This document shows positions 40,105-47,440 of a stretch of 60,878 bases of DNA, piece by piece (the first letter of the stretch is position 1; each line of letters starts with the position of its first letter). The stretch comes from Prochlorococcus sp. AG-355-B23 (GTDB lineage Bacteria > Cyanobacteriota > Cyanobacteriia > PCC-6307 > Cyanobiaceae), in assembly GCA_003280935.1 (NCBI GenBank), contig QCDJ01000007.1, positions 1 through 60,878 on the forward strand, written 5' to 3'. Position numbers and translations under genes: made by a program. The notes beneath the pieces are model-generated. The model made no database searches. It was not told the origin of the DNA and saw nothing but the letters and a program-made list of their open reading frames with translations.

Positions 40105-40722
40105 TTAAAGAAGCTCTTTTATCGTATTGATCCATTTATTTTGATCATCCGAATTATCTAAAATAATATCTGAAAATTTACTTTTTTCTTCAAAACTTAA
40201 TTGCAAATTTATCAATTCATATGCTTCTTTATCGCTAATTTTATCTCTTGTGATAAGTCTGTTTTTTTGTAGTTCTTTAGGACATTTAACTAACCATATT
40301 TCAGTGCAAATATCTTCAAATTTTGCCTCAAACAATAATGGGATAACCAATACTATAGTTTGATTATTTCTGTATTGACTGCATTCTTTTATCATTCTTT
40401 CTTTAATTAAGGGGTGAAGTAGTTTTTCAATCCATTCCTTGCTTGCTGAATGTTTAAAAATAATGTTCCTTAACAGTTTTCTGTTTATTTCCCTTTCTGA
40501 ATTGCTCTTATTATCAATAATTTTATTTCCAAAAAAATCTAAAATTTTTTTATATCCATATGTATTTGGTTTGATTAATTCTCTTGAAAAATGATCTGCA
40601 TCTAATATTGGTATATTTTTATGTTTTCTAATGTAATTAGTTATGGTTGTCTTTCCACTTGCTATACCTCCGGTTAAACCAATCCTTCTTTGATTGTTTG
40701 TTGATTTTTGAAGAATATCCAT
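40105..40722 (-). CDS. coaE: Dephospho-CoA kinase
   Basis: Final step of coenzyme A synthesis. P-loop GLTGGIASGKTTITNYI, the DADHFSREL motif, IVLVIPLLFEAKFEDICTEIWLV and the lid segment with RDKISDKEA. 205 aa. ATG start; stop lies 3 nt from the convergent gatB stop. Confidence 0.96.
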   Translation of the reverse strand: MDILQKSTNNQRRIGLTGGIASGKTTITNYIRKHKNIPILDADHFSRELIKPNTYGYKKILDFFGNKIIDNKSNSEREINRKLLRNIIFKHSASKEWIEKLLHPLIKERMIKECSQYRNNQTIVLVIPLLFEAKFEDICTEIWLVKCPKELQKNRLITRDKISDKEAYELINLQLSFEEKSKFSDIILDNSDDQNKWINTIKELL

Positions 40723-40798
40723 ATAATTAATAATAATCTAATTTCTTAGTTTCTTTAGTATTAAAGAGTAGTTAGTATGAATTAAAATACCAAAAAGT

Positions 40799-42037
40799 TT
40801 GAGCCAGTTTGATTCCAATTGGTCGTTTGTTGATGACAGTAAGGTAACACCCGAGGGGTTTCTTTTTGCTGGGATATCTGCTGGTTTAAAAGCTTCTAAT
40901 AAAAAAGATTTAGCACTAATACTCGCTCCAGAAGGAAGTGTTTTTAGTGGGATGTTTACCCAATCAATAGTTCGAGCTTCTTGTGTGGATATTTGTGAGG
41001 AAAGGATTAAAAAAACTTCAGGTTTTGTAAGAGCAATACTAATTAACTCTGGCCAAGCAAATGCATGTACAGGAAATCTTGGCATTCAACATTTTCAAAT
41101 TGCGACAGGAAAGATTGCGGAACTTTTAGGCATAAAAGAAGAAGAAGTTTTAATGTGCTCAACTGGTGTAATTGGTGTTCCAATACAAATAAATGATTTA
41201 GTAAAAAATTTACCGAATTTAGTTAGTGATTTAAAGGGTAATAATTTTCAAAATGCAGCAGAAGCAATTTTAACTACTGATTTGACTTTGAAAAAAGTGT
41301 CAATAGAGACGATTATTCAAGGCAGAAAAATAAAAATAGCAGGATTTGCAAAAGGTTCAGGAATGATTTACCCCAATATGGCTACAATGCTTGCTTTTCT
41401 AACCTGTGATGCGGGCATTCAAAAAGAAGAATGGGACAAAATGATTGCTATTGCGGTTAAAAAATCTTTTAATGCAATATCAGTTGATGGAGAGACAAGC
41501 ACAAATGATTCTTTTGTTGGGATAAATGCAGGAGAGAAAATTAAAAAAAGGTTTTTTCCATTAATCCAACAAGGAGTTGATATTGTATGTCAGAACTTGG
41601 CAAAAAATATTGCAAGGGATGGAGAGGGAGCAAATTGTTTATTAGAAGTTTTGGTTCAAGGAGCAAAAAATACAGATGATGCAATTATGCTCGCGAAATC
41701 TATTTGTAATTCTGCCTTGGTAAAAACTGCGATACATGGTTGTGATCCGAATTGGGGACGAATCATTTCTGCTGCAGGCAATTCTGGAGTTAAATTTAAT
41801 TTAAATGACGTTGACTTGTATATAGGAAACGCTCAGATTTTGGAAAATGGTAAGTTAAATAAATATGATCCACAAAAAGTCACAGACTATATTAAGTCCA
41901 GAATGAAAGGTAGATATTTAGTAGATGATATTGTAAAAATTATGATTAATCTAAATTCTGGCGAATCGAAAGGCACAGCTTGGGGGTGCGATCTTTCTAA
42001 AAAATATGTTGAAATAAATAGCGAATATACTACTTAA
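40799..42037 (+). CDS. argJ: Bifunctional ornithine acetyltransferase/N-acetylglutamate synthase
   Basis: Recycles the acetyl group in arginine synthesis. 412 aa. The autocleavage site is in KGSGMIYPNMATMLAFLTCDA (nucleophile Thr); further marks are NSGQANACTG, MCSTGVIGVP and the C-terminal KGTAWGCDLS with a typical final YVEINSEYTT. TTG start at 40799, matching the family N-terminus (SVTPEGF-like KVTPEGFLFAGISAGLK). Its last 8 nt overlap the convergent small membrane gene. Confidence 0.97.
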   Translation: MSQFDSNWSFVDDSKVTPEGFLFAGISAGLKASNKKDLALILAPEGSVFSGMFTQSIVRASCVDICEERIKKTSGFVRAILINSGQANACTGNLGIQHFQIATGKIAELLGIKEEEVLMCSTGVIGVPIQINDLVKNLPNLVSDLKGNNFQNAAEAILTTDLTLKKVSIETIIQGRKIKIAGFAKGSGMIYPNMATMLAFLTCDAGIQKEEWDKMIAIAVKKSFNAISVDGETSTNDSFVGINAGEKIKKRFFPLIQQGVDIVCQNLAKNIARDGEGANCLLEVLVQGAKNTDDAIMLAKSICNSALVKTAIHGCDPNWGRIISAAGNSGVKFNLNDVDLYIGNAQILENGKLNKYDPQKVTDYIKSRMKGRYLVDDIVKIMINLNSGESKGTAWGCDLSKKYVEINSEYTT

Positions 42038-42272
42038 GTTTTAGTAAATCTAATGGTAGATATTCATTCATATAAAGAAACAGTATTGTTAAAGTTCCAA
42101 TTACAGAGCCTATAAAACCTCCATAAAAATTAACTAATAATCCAGATTGTCTAATTATTGCTTCTTCTTTTTTTTCTTCTTCAAAATTAGTAGAATCAAC
42201 TACTTTTAAGCGCTGATTGGTTGTTGGTTGTTTAAGTTGTTGGTGTCGGATGAGGGCTTCGAAATCAGGCAT
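42030..42272 (-). CDS. Small membrane protein overlapping the ParA gene
   Basis: 80-aa protein, no named family. From ATG 42272 (MPDFEALIRHQQ) it has a soluble ~45-residue N-terminus with an acidic EEEKKEEA stretch, then one or two hydrophobic segments (LLVNFYGGFIGSVIGTLTILFLYM) and a short tail. The frame extends to 42296, but ATG 42272 looks more natural. Its first 67 nt lie inside the 3' end of the parA-like gene in another frame, which implies translational coupling; it may anchor or localise the ATPase. Confidence 0.7.
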   Translation of the reverse strand: MPDFEALIRHQQLKQPTTNQRLKVVDSTNFEEEKKEEAIIRQSGLLVNFYGGFIGSVIGTLTILFLYMNEYLPLDLLKLK

Positions 42273-42877
42273 GGAATTTGTGAGGCAATTGAACAATAAG
42301 CAGACCAGCCCGTCATTCGACGAGGATCTGATCTACCTAAATCGTCTACAGCTTCAGATACAGCATTGCCCGAGGCTTCTGCTTTATCAAATGCTGAAAG
42401 TAAGGGTATAAATCTATCAAAAACATATAAACCAAAATTTTCTAGAGCTGCTTTGGCTTGCTGCGCTGCTTTTTGCTGTCTAAAATCAACTTTTACTATT
42501 ACTACAGCATGGTTAACTTTTAAGTTGCTTAATAAATTCGCTAGTTCAACAGTTAATTCTACTGATCTTGCTTTTGCAGTTGTAGGTAAGATAACTAAAT
42601 CTGAACCATACGCTAAGTGTTTAAGTTCTTCTTGATCACTGCTAGCCTGGCCATCAGTTATTACGATTTCTGATGATCTTGATGCTTTAGCAGCAGAACT
42701 GACGGGGAAAACTGGAAATGGAAGATTGCCTCTTGATGCGTATGCTAAAGCAGATCTATTCTTGTCAGCATCGACTATGCAAACTTTTTTACCTTCAGAA
42801 TGCCAAACACTAGCAAGGTGAATACTTGTACAGGTCTTGGCCACCCCCCCTTTTTGTCCGCAAACGGTAATGAACAA
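42206..42877 (-). CDS. Orphan ParA/MinD-family ATPase
   Basis: 223-aa deviant-Walker-A ATPase. It starts FITVCGQKGGVAKTCTSIHLA (signature KGGVAKT with both lysines), Walker A' reads IVDADKNRSA, and Walker B is the unusual VITDGQASSD where most ParA proteins have a hydrophobic-Asp-x-Pro pattern. These ATPases position DNA, carboxysomes or other cargo. No ParB or carboxysome gene adjoins; instead a small membrane protein overlaps its end. TTG start at 42877. A run of seven G within the Walker A codons (42844-42850) is striking in this genome. Confidence 0.87.
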   Translation of the reverse strand: MFITVCGQKGGVAKTCTSIHLASVWHSEGKKVCIVDADKNRSALAYASRGNLPFPVFPVSSAAKASRSSEIVITDGQASSDQEELKHLAYGSDLVILPTTAKARSVELTVELANLLSNLKVNHAVVIVKVDFRQQKAAQQAKAALENFGLYVFDRFIPLLSAFDKAEASGNAVSEAVDDLGRSDPRRMTGWSAYCSIASQIPCLISKPSSDTNNLNNQQPISA

Positions 42878-43027
42878 TTTTTTATTTTTATTTCTCTTAC
42901 TTTGGAGAATAATTTCTTAATGTCAAGAGAAATTGGTTTTTAATGCTTTAAAACTTATTTTTTGAAATATTTTAAAGAAGTTAATATTTTTAGATAACCT
43001 TATAAAGTTCCTTATTTAAATTGGCTA

Positions 43028-43990
43028 GTGAAGAAAAGAATTGGATTAGGTACGTGGTCTTGGGGGAATAAGCTTTTCTGGAATTACCAATCTACAAATG
43101 ACGATGATTTACGTGAGACATATAATGAAGCGTTACTAAAAGGTTTCGATCTAATTGATACTGCAGATTCCTACGGTACTGGGAATCTTCAGGGTAGGAG
43201 TGAATTGTTGATAGGAAAATTTTTACTAAATACTCCTTCAGTAAAGAAAAAAAGAATTCAAGTAGCAACCAAACTTGCACCTTATCCCTGGAGAATAGGT
43301 AATAGAGGTTTTAATAAACCTTTTTTGAAAAGTTTAGAAAGACTTAATAACAAATTAGACATAGTGCAATTACATTGGTCTACTGCAAAATACAATCCTT
43401 GGCAGGAATTAGGGTTGTTGAATAATCTTTGCGATTTAAAAGATGAAGGCTTTGATTTTCAAATAGGCTTATCAAATATAGGCCCTAAAAGATTGATGAA
43501 ATTAATTAATTTCTTAGCAAAAAGAGATCAGAGCCTAAAGAGTGTTCAAGTACAGTTTTCTTTGCTTGCTCCCGATTTAGGAAAACAATATCAGGTAAAA
43601 AAAATTTGCGACGAAAATAATATTGATTTCTTTGCTTATAGTCCTTTGTCCTTTGGAATACTTTGTATCGATCCAGATAAAGAACAGAATAAAGAAAAAA
43701 GTTTTATTCGCAATGCATTATTTAAAAACTATAAAAAACCAACATATGAATTGCGGAGGTGTTTAAAAAGAATTGCAAATCAAAGATCAGTTTCCCAAGC
43801 GCAAGTAGCAATTAATTGGTGTTGTTATCAAGGAGCTATTCCGCTCGTTGGAATGCGAAAAAAATCTCAAGTTATAGATGTATCGAATGTATTCAAGTGG
43901 AATTTAAATAAAAGTGAATTTAAAGTACTTCAGGAATTGTCAAAAAAATGTTTAAAAAAAATGCCTAAAAATCCTTTTTCAAGCATTTAA
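43028..43990 (+). CDS. Aldo/keto reductase
   Basis: 320-aa TIM-barrel oxidoreductase. Visible: GLGTWSWGNKLFW start, the catalytic Asp/Tyr in GFDLIDTADSYG, a Lys in VATKLAPYPW, LDIVQLHWS (catalytic His), IGLSN and the cofactor-binding PLVGMRKKSQV. Resembles plant pyridoxal-reductase-like and cyanobacterial AKRs; physiological substrate unknown. GTG start at 43028. Confidence 0.9.
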   Translation: MKKRIGLGTWSWGNKLFWNYQSTNDDDLRETYNEALLKGFDLIDTADSYGTGNLQGRSELLIGKFLLNTPSVKKKRIQVATKLAPYPWRIGNRGFNKPFLKSLERLNNKLDIVQLHWSTAKYNPWQELGLLNNLCDLKDEGFDFQIGLSNIGPKRLMKLINFLAKRDQSLKSVQVQFSLLAPDLGKQYQVKKICDENNIDFFAYSPLSFGILCIDPDKEQNKEKSFIRNALFKNYKKPTYELRRCLKRIANQRSVSQAQVAINWCCYQGAIPLVGMRKKSQVIDVSNVFKWNLNKSEFKVLQELSKKCLKKMPKNPFSSI

Positions 43991-43998
43991 TTAAATTT

Positions 43999-44136
43999 TT
44001 AGCTAGATATTTTCTTATTTTTTTTTATTTGAAAACCACTATTCCATAGTTCATTGGGAAATTTTTCGCCAGTGAATCTAATAACTTTTGGTTTGAGATT
44101 TATTATTAAGTCATTCAGTTTTTTATTAGATTCCAT
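43999..44136 (-). CDS. Possible 45-aa small protein
   Basis: An ATG at 44136 opens a 45-codon frame ending at 43999, with LNDLIINLKPKVIRFTGEKFPNELWNSGFQ-type content (split here; residues 7-36), rich in Lys and ending KNKKISS. No family recognised. It fills part of the spacer between the aldo/keto reductase and the tmRNA; the balanced amino-acid composition and Trp/Pro content argue against random AT-rich translation, but the call is tentative. Confidence 0.45.
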   Translation of the reverse strand: MESNKKLNDLIINLKPKVIRFTGEKFPNELWNSGFQIKKNKKISS

Positions 44137-44290
44137 TTTGCAAGATTCGATTTTTTAATAAGATAAATTAATTTAAAACTTATCTTCTCAGTATTTATAC
44201 TTATAAAATTAAAAAAATTCTTTTTAATACAAGCATTTGCAGCAATATTTACACACTAATAAATTATCTATTACAACTTCTTAGTTATTT

Positions 44291-44320
44291 AAAAAAGTGG
44301 AGTCCTTCCAGACTCCTCGT
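44291..44320 (-). terminator. Intrinsic terminator of the tmRNA gene
   Basis: Read on the minus strand: GGAGTC, loop TGGAAG, GACTCC, then A-C and a run of six T. A six-pair GC-rich stem followed by the T-run directly after the tmRNA coding piece is a strong intrinsic terminator. Confidence 0.8.
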
Positions 44321-44575
44321 ATCATTTGGTTGATAAGGCTGATATAACCCCATCTCCTTTAAGATCAAGCAGCAACTGGTGCTGTTTGACGGGAGAAACT
44401 AACGATTTTGTTAGCATTTGTGTTTTTGCCCTAACCGAGCCGGCTTCAGTCACCTTCCTTATGCCCCGTCGAAACCATTACAACCCCAAATAGTGGAGTT
44501 GAGCGGAATCGAACCGCTGTCCGAAACATCGGTTGAGATCACCTAGTCCTATTGGACATTTATATTCTGACAGGC
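44300..44575 (-). ncRNA. ssrA: tmRNA, circularly permuted two-piece form
   Basis: Ribosome-rescue RNA with the halves in permuted order. On the minus strand the 3' acceptor part comes first: T-arm GGTTCGATTCC and acceptor strand CAACTCCA (44494-44501), then a 6-nt spacer (44488-44493), then the 5' acceptor strand GGGGTTG (44481-44487) and the conserved TAATGGTTTCGACGGGGC. The tag frame at 44365-44415 (minus) reads ANKIVSFSRQTAPVAA followed by TGA. CCA is not encoded (CTA follows the discriminator). Outer ends are approximate; processing removes the spacer to leave two RNAs. Confidence 0.95.
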
Positions 44576-44617
44576 AAAATGGTTATTGAATAGTTTTTTT
44601 ACTAAGTTTTATCGTAT

Positions 44618-45742
44618 ATGAATGTAGTGGCATCATCTCCGGAGGGACTAGAGAAATCTTTAGCAGAAGAAATTTCAAATTTAGGCGGCTTTAATATTAA
44701 TACTTATAAAAGATTTATTAATTTTGAGTGTGATCTTGAAACTTTTTATAGAGTTCATTTCTATTCCAGATTAACTTTTCGTTTTTACAGAGAAATTGCA
44801 AGTTTTAATTGCTATGACAAGCAATCTTTATATGCGGGGGTTAGAGATTCATTTGATTGGTTAAATTGGTTGCACTTTGATAAAACGTTTAACGTTCAAG
44901 TAACTGGGAGAACATCTTCTTTAAGTCATACTCATTTCACAGCTCTTGAAGTAAAAAATTCTATAACTGATTTGCAACAGGCAGTTTGGAATAAAAGATC
45001 AAATATTTCTCTAGATAATCCTGATTTTATAATTCATTTGCATTTAAATAATAATAAAGCAATTCTCAGTCTTCAAAGCAGCGTAGAAAGCTTACACAAA
45101 AGAGGCTATAGACCCGCAATTGGGTATGCTCCATTAAAAGAAAATTTAGCTTCTGGATTGATAAATATGACTCAATGGAATGGCAAAGTTCCATTAATAG
45201 ATTTTATGTGTGGTTCGGGTACTTTTTTAATTGAGGCAGTCAACCAATTCCTTGGAGTTCCCATAAATATTGATCAGGTATATCTTTTTGAAAATTGGTT
45301 AGACTTTAGGCAAGATATTTATCTTAATGAAAAAAATAAGGCAAAAAATAAAATCATAAATTATGAAAAATTACCAACAATAATAGGGTGTGAAATTAAT
45401 AAAAAGGTCTTTGAGCAGGCGAATCTAAACATATCATTAGCTGGACTCGAGAATTATATTGAGCTTATAAATAATGATTTTTTAGAACTCCAATTAAGTT
45501 ACACACCTGGGATCATCATATGTAATCCTCCATACGGCAAAAAATTAGGCGATGAAAATGAATTGATTAGTTTATATGAACAAATGGGAATCTTTCTAAA
45601 GAACAATTTTTCAGATTGGGAATTTTGGCTCCTAAGTGGAAATCCAAAACTAACAAAATATTTGAAAATGAAATCTTCATTGAAAATTCCTGTTAGTAAT
45701 GGGGGGATAGATTGTAGATGGATAAAGTATTTAATTAGGTAA
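44618..45742 (+). CDS. THUMP-domain rRNA/tRNA guanine-N2 methyltransferase (RlmL-like)
   Basis: 374-aa class I SAM methyltransferase. The N-terminal ~60 residues (VVASSPEGLEKSLAEEISNLGG) and following region form a ferredoxin-like/THUMP module; the methyltransferase part has RGYRPAIGYAPLKENLASGLI, SAM-binding DFMCGSGTFLIEAV and catalytic IICNPPYGKKLG. This matches the YcbY/RlmL N-terminal half (23S rRNA m2G), though the target base is inferred. ATG start; divergent from the tmRNA gene. Confidence 0.9.
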   Translation: MNVVASSPEGLEKSLAEEISNLGGFNINTYKRFINFECDLETFYRVHFYSRLTFRFYREIASFNCYDKQSLYAGVRDSFDWLNWLHFDKTFNVQVTGRTSSLSHTHFTALEVKNSITDLQQAVWNKRSNISLDNPDFIIHLHLNNNKAILSLQSSVESLHKRGYRPAIGYAPLKENLASGLINMTQWNGKVPLIDFMCGSGTFLIEAVNQFLGVPINIDQVYLFENWLDFRQDIYLNEKNKAKNKIINYEKLPTIIGCEINKKVFEQANLNISLAGLENYIELINNDFLELQLSYTPGIIICNPPYGKKLGDENELISLYEQMGIFLKNNFSDWEFWLLSGNPKLTKYLKMKSSLKIPVSNGGIDCRWIKYLIR

Positions 45743-45743
45743 A

Positions 45744-46145
45744 TTATTTTTTGCCTAAAACGGCCTTTGTTGTCTTGCCTAAACCTTCTAATGTTTGAGG
45801 AAGATATGGTCCTTTGGCTAATTTTCCTCCAAGCTTCAAACTTAGGCCTGCAAGAAATAAATCGATAAATATTATGAGTAATAAATTATATTCAATATTC
45901 CAGTTATTATATTTCGCTAGAAAAAGATAAAAAATAATATGGATGCAAATTAGTACTAATAATAATAATGTGCTGCCAATTGCTAAAAATATTCCACCAC
46001 TAATTAATCTTCTTTTTTCTCTATCTACTTCTTGAAGAGCTATTCTGACATGCAAATCCATCACTGAACTTGCTATGGCTGAAATTCTCGAGGCTGTATT
46101 TGCAAAGTTTTTATTTTTTGGTTTTTCCATATTATTTTCTGCCAC
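45744..46145 (-). CDS. YqjE/phage-holin-3-6-like membrane protein
   Basis: 133-aa protein with an N-terminal amphipathic part (SRISAIASSVMDLHVRIALQEVDREKRR) and two membrane segments (GGIFLAIGSTLLLLVLICIHIIFYLF; LLLIIFIDLFLAGLSLKLG). This is the pattern of the DUF1469/YqjE family, which carries a phage-holin family name but is usually chromosomal. It overlaps the upstream gene by 14 nt. The pairing resembles the E. coli yqjD-yqjE order. Confidence 0.75.
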   Translation of the reverse strand: MAENNMEKPKNKNFANTASRISAIASSVMDLHVRIALQEVDREKRRLISGGIFLAIGSTLLLLVLICIHIIFYLFLAKYNNWNIEYNLLLIIFIDLFLAGLSLKLGGKLAKGPYLPQTLEGLGKTTKAVLGKK

Positions 46146-46593
46146 TGTTTAGGAGACTTCCTATTAGTAAACCAATACCAGCTGCAATAGCAATAGATAA
46201 TAGTGGTTTTTTTCTTATTGGACTTTCTATTTTTGGTCTAAGTGTATTGTTAAGCTCTTCTAATAATTCTTCTAATTGACTTTCAATAGGCTCAATTTTT
46301 TCTGATATTTCCCAATTGTTTTCTCTTATTGAATCAATGATTTCAAATAGTTGGTTTTTTATTCCAATTGCTGAGGTTCCACTATGGCTAGCTATTACTT
46401 CAACTAAATCATCAATACTCCCTTTTGTGGCTTCAAGGGTTTGTTGTGCAATGTTAGGCCATTTTTCTTTTATTAAAGGTATTAAACTGTCAATTTTTTC
46501 AAGTAACCATTTTTCCAAGATAACTTCTTTTTCAGGAAGATCAGATTTATCTTCTTTTTCTTCTACTTCTTTGGGAGGATGGTAAGTCTCCAT
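46132..46593 (-). CDS. YqjD/DUF883-like C-terminally anchored protein
   Basis: 153 aa: an acidic N-terminus, long helical middle (WLLEKIDSLIPLIKEKWP; IESQLEELLEELNNTL) and a C-terminal glycine-rich membrane segment (LLSIAIAAGIGLLIGSLLNSG). The anchor matches DUF883/ElaB/YqjD proteins, which are longer here in the helical part. Possible ribosome or membrane association is known for the E. coli relative, not shown here. First gene of a two-gene run with the YqjE-like protein. Confidence 0.65.
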   Translation of the reverse strand: METYHPPKEVEEKEDKSDLPEKEVILEKWLLEKIDSLIPLIKEKWPNIAQQTLEATKGSIDDLVEVIASHSGTSAIGIKNQLFEIIDSIRENNWEISEKIEPIESQLEELLEELNNTLRPKIESPIRKKPLLSIAIAAGIGLLIGSLLNSGRK

Positions 46594-46763
46594 TATTCAA
46601 ACTTATTTATTTTAAGATTAGACCCTATTTTCTTAATTTGGAACCCTTATCTAAAGAATTGTGCGATTTATATAGAATAAAAACATATAAAAGTTTATTT
46701 ACATTTTATTCATCTACTCTGTTCTGTAAGAAGGTTTTGTTAAGCTATTACTGAATTTATTAA

Positions 46764-46919
46764 ATGAGTTTAAATTTAATCATGGATATTACATTTGCAT
46801 CATTAATTTTTGCATCTCGCACAATCCCTACAGATTTTGGATTAGTAGCTGCAGCTATCGCTGGAGCTGGAAGTTTGCTATTTATTGCTTTAAGATTTGT
46901 TCCTGATGCAAGTAATTAA
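46764..46919 (+). CDS. Small single-span membrane protein (51 aa)
   Basis: ATG 46764 (or ATG 46782) encodes a 51- or 45-residue peptide: an N-terminal stretch MDITFASLIFASRTIPTDFG, then a hydrophobic span (LVAAAIAGAGSLLFIALRF) and a short VPDASN tail. The size and topology recall low-molecular-weight photosystem subunits, but I do not recognise it as PsbX, PsbY, Psb30, PsaM or PetN. The clean start, Gly/Ala-rich helix and isolated position support a real gene. Confidence 0.7.
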   Translation: MSLNLIMDITFASLIFASRTIPTDFGLVAAAIAGAGSLLFIALRFVPDASN

Positions 46920-47001
46920 ATAACGGGAAACATCTCTTAACAAATATATCTTTACTCAACTTTGTTTTGAAAATAGATTCGATTTATTTATCCACTAGAT
47001 A

Positions 47002-47364
47002 ATGAATAAATGGGTTTTGCTTGAACATAAAGTTTATTCTGCTAAAGCTATAAATATTCATTATGATTTTCTTGTTGAAAATGGTATAGATTGTTTAACT
47101 TGGAAATTTTTAAAACTACCTTTATTAAATCAAGCTTCTATAAAAATTTCTAAGCAGCCAAATCATAGACTTTTATGGTTGTCTAGGATAGAACATGAAC
47201 TTTCTGATAATAGAGGGTTTGTAAAAAGAATTGATCATGGAATATTTAAAAATGTTTCTGATAAATTGGACTCTGAATATTATCGATTCATTTTGGATGG
47301 TGAACTTCTTTCTGGTTTGTTTGAAATTTCGGGTAATTCTTGTAGATTGAGCAAAAATTATTAA
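47002..47364 (+). CDS. Small LigD 3'-phosphoesterase-like protein
   Basis: 120 aa. The N-terminus WVLLEHKVYSAKAINIHYDF resembles the start of the LigD 3'-phosphoesterase domain (EHxxxxxHYDxR), with candidate metal ligands His9, His20 and Asp22, and a later His55 in KQPNHRLLWL. After that, FVKRIDHGIFK fits the family's Gly-containing strand. The usual Arg two residues after Asp is Leu24, and an insertion separates the first two histidines, so activity is uncertain. No ligase or polymerase domain is attached. ATG start at 47002; smc follows 77 nt later. Confidence 0.6.
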   Translation: MNKWVLLEHKVYSAKAINIHYDFLVENGIDCLTWKFLKLPLLNQASIKISKQPNHRLLWLSRIEHELSDNRGFVKRIDHGIFKNVSDKLDSEYYRFILDGELLSGLFEISGNSCRLSKNY

Positions 47365-47440
47365 TATTCATTTATAAATAAACGTAATATTTCTATTGAG
47401 AATTTTTGCAAATTAGTTATTCTTATTTAGCTATTGAGAC

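Noticed and set aside
44481-44575. tRNA-like T-arm GGTTCGATTCC as a separate tRNA gene
   Set aside because: No anticodon arm fits; it belongs to the permuted tmRNA acceptor piece.
45744-46145. Prophage signal from the holin-family name
   Set aside because: DUF1469/YqjE proteins are chromosomal; no integrase, capsid or lysis genes occur in the window.
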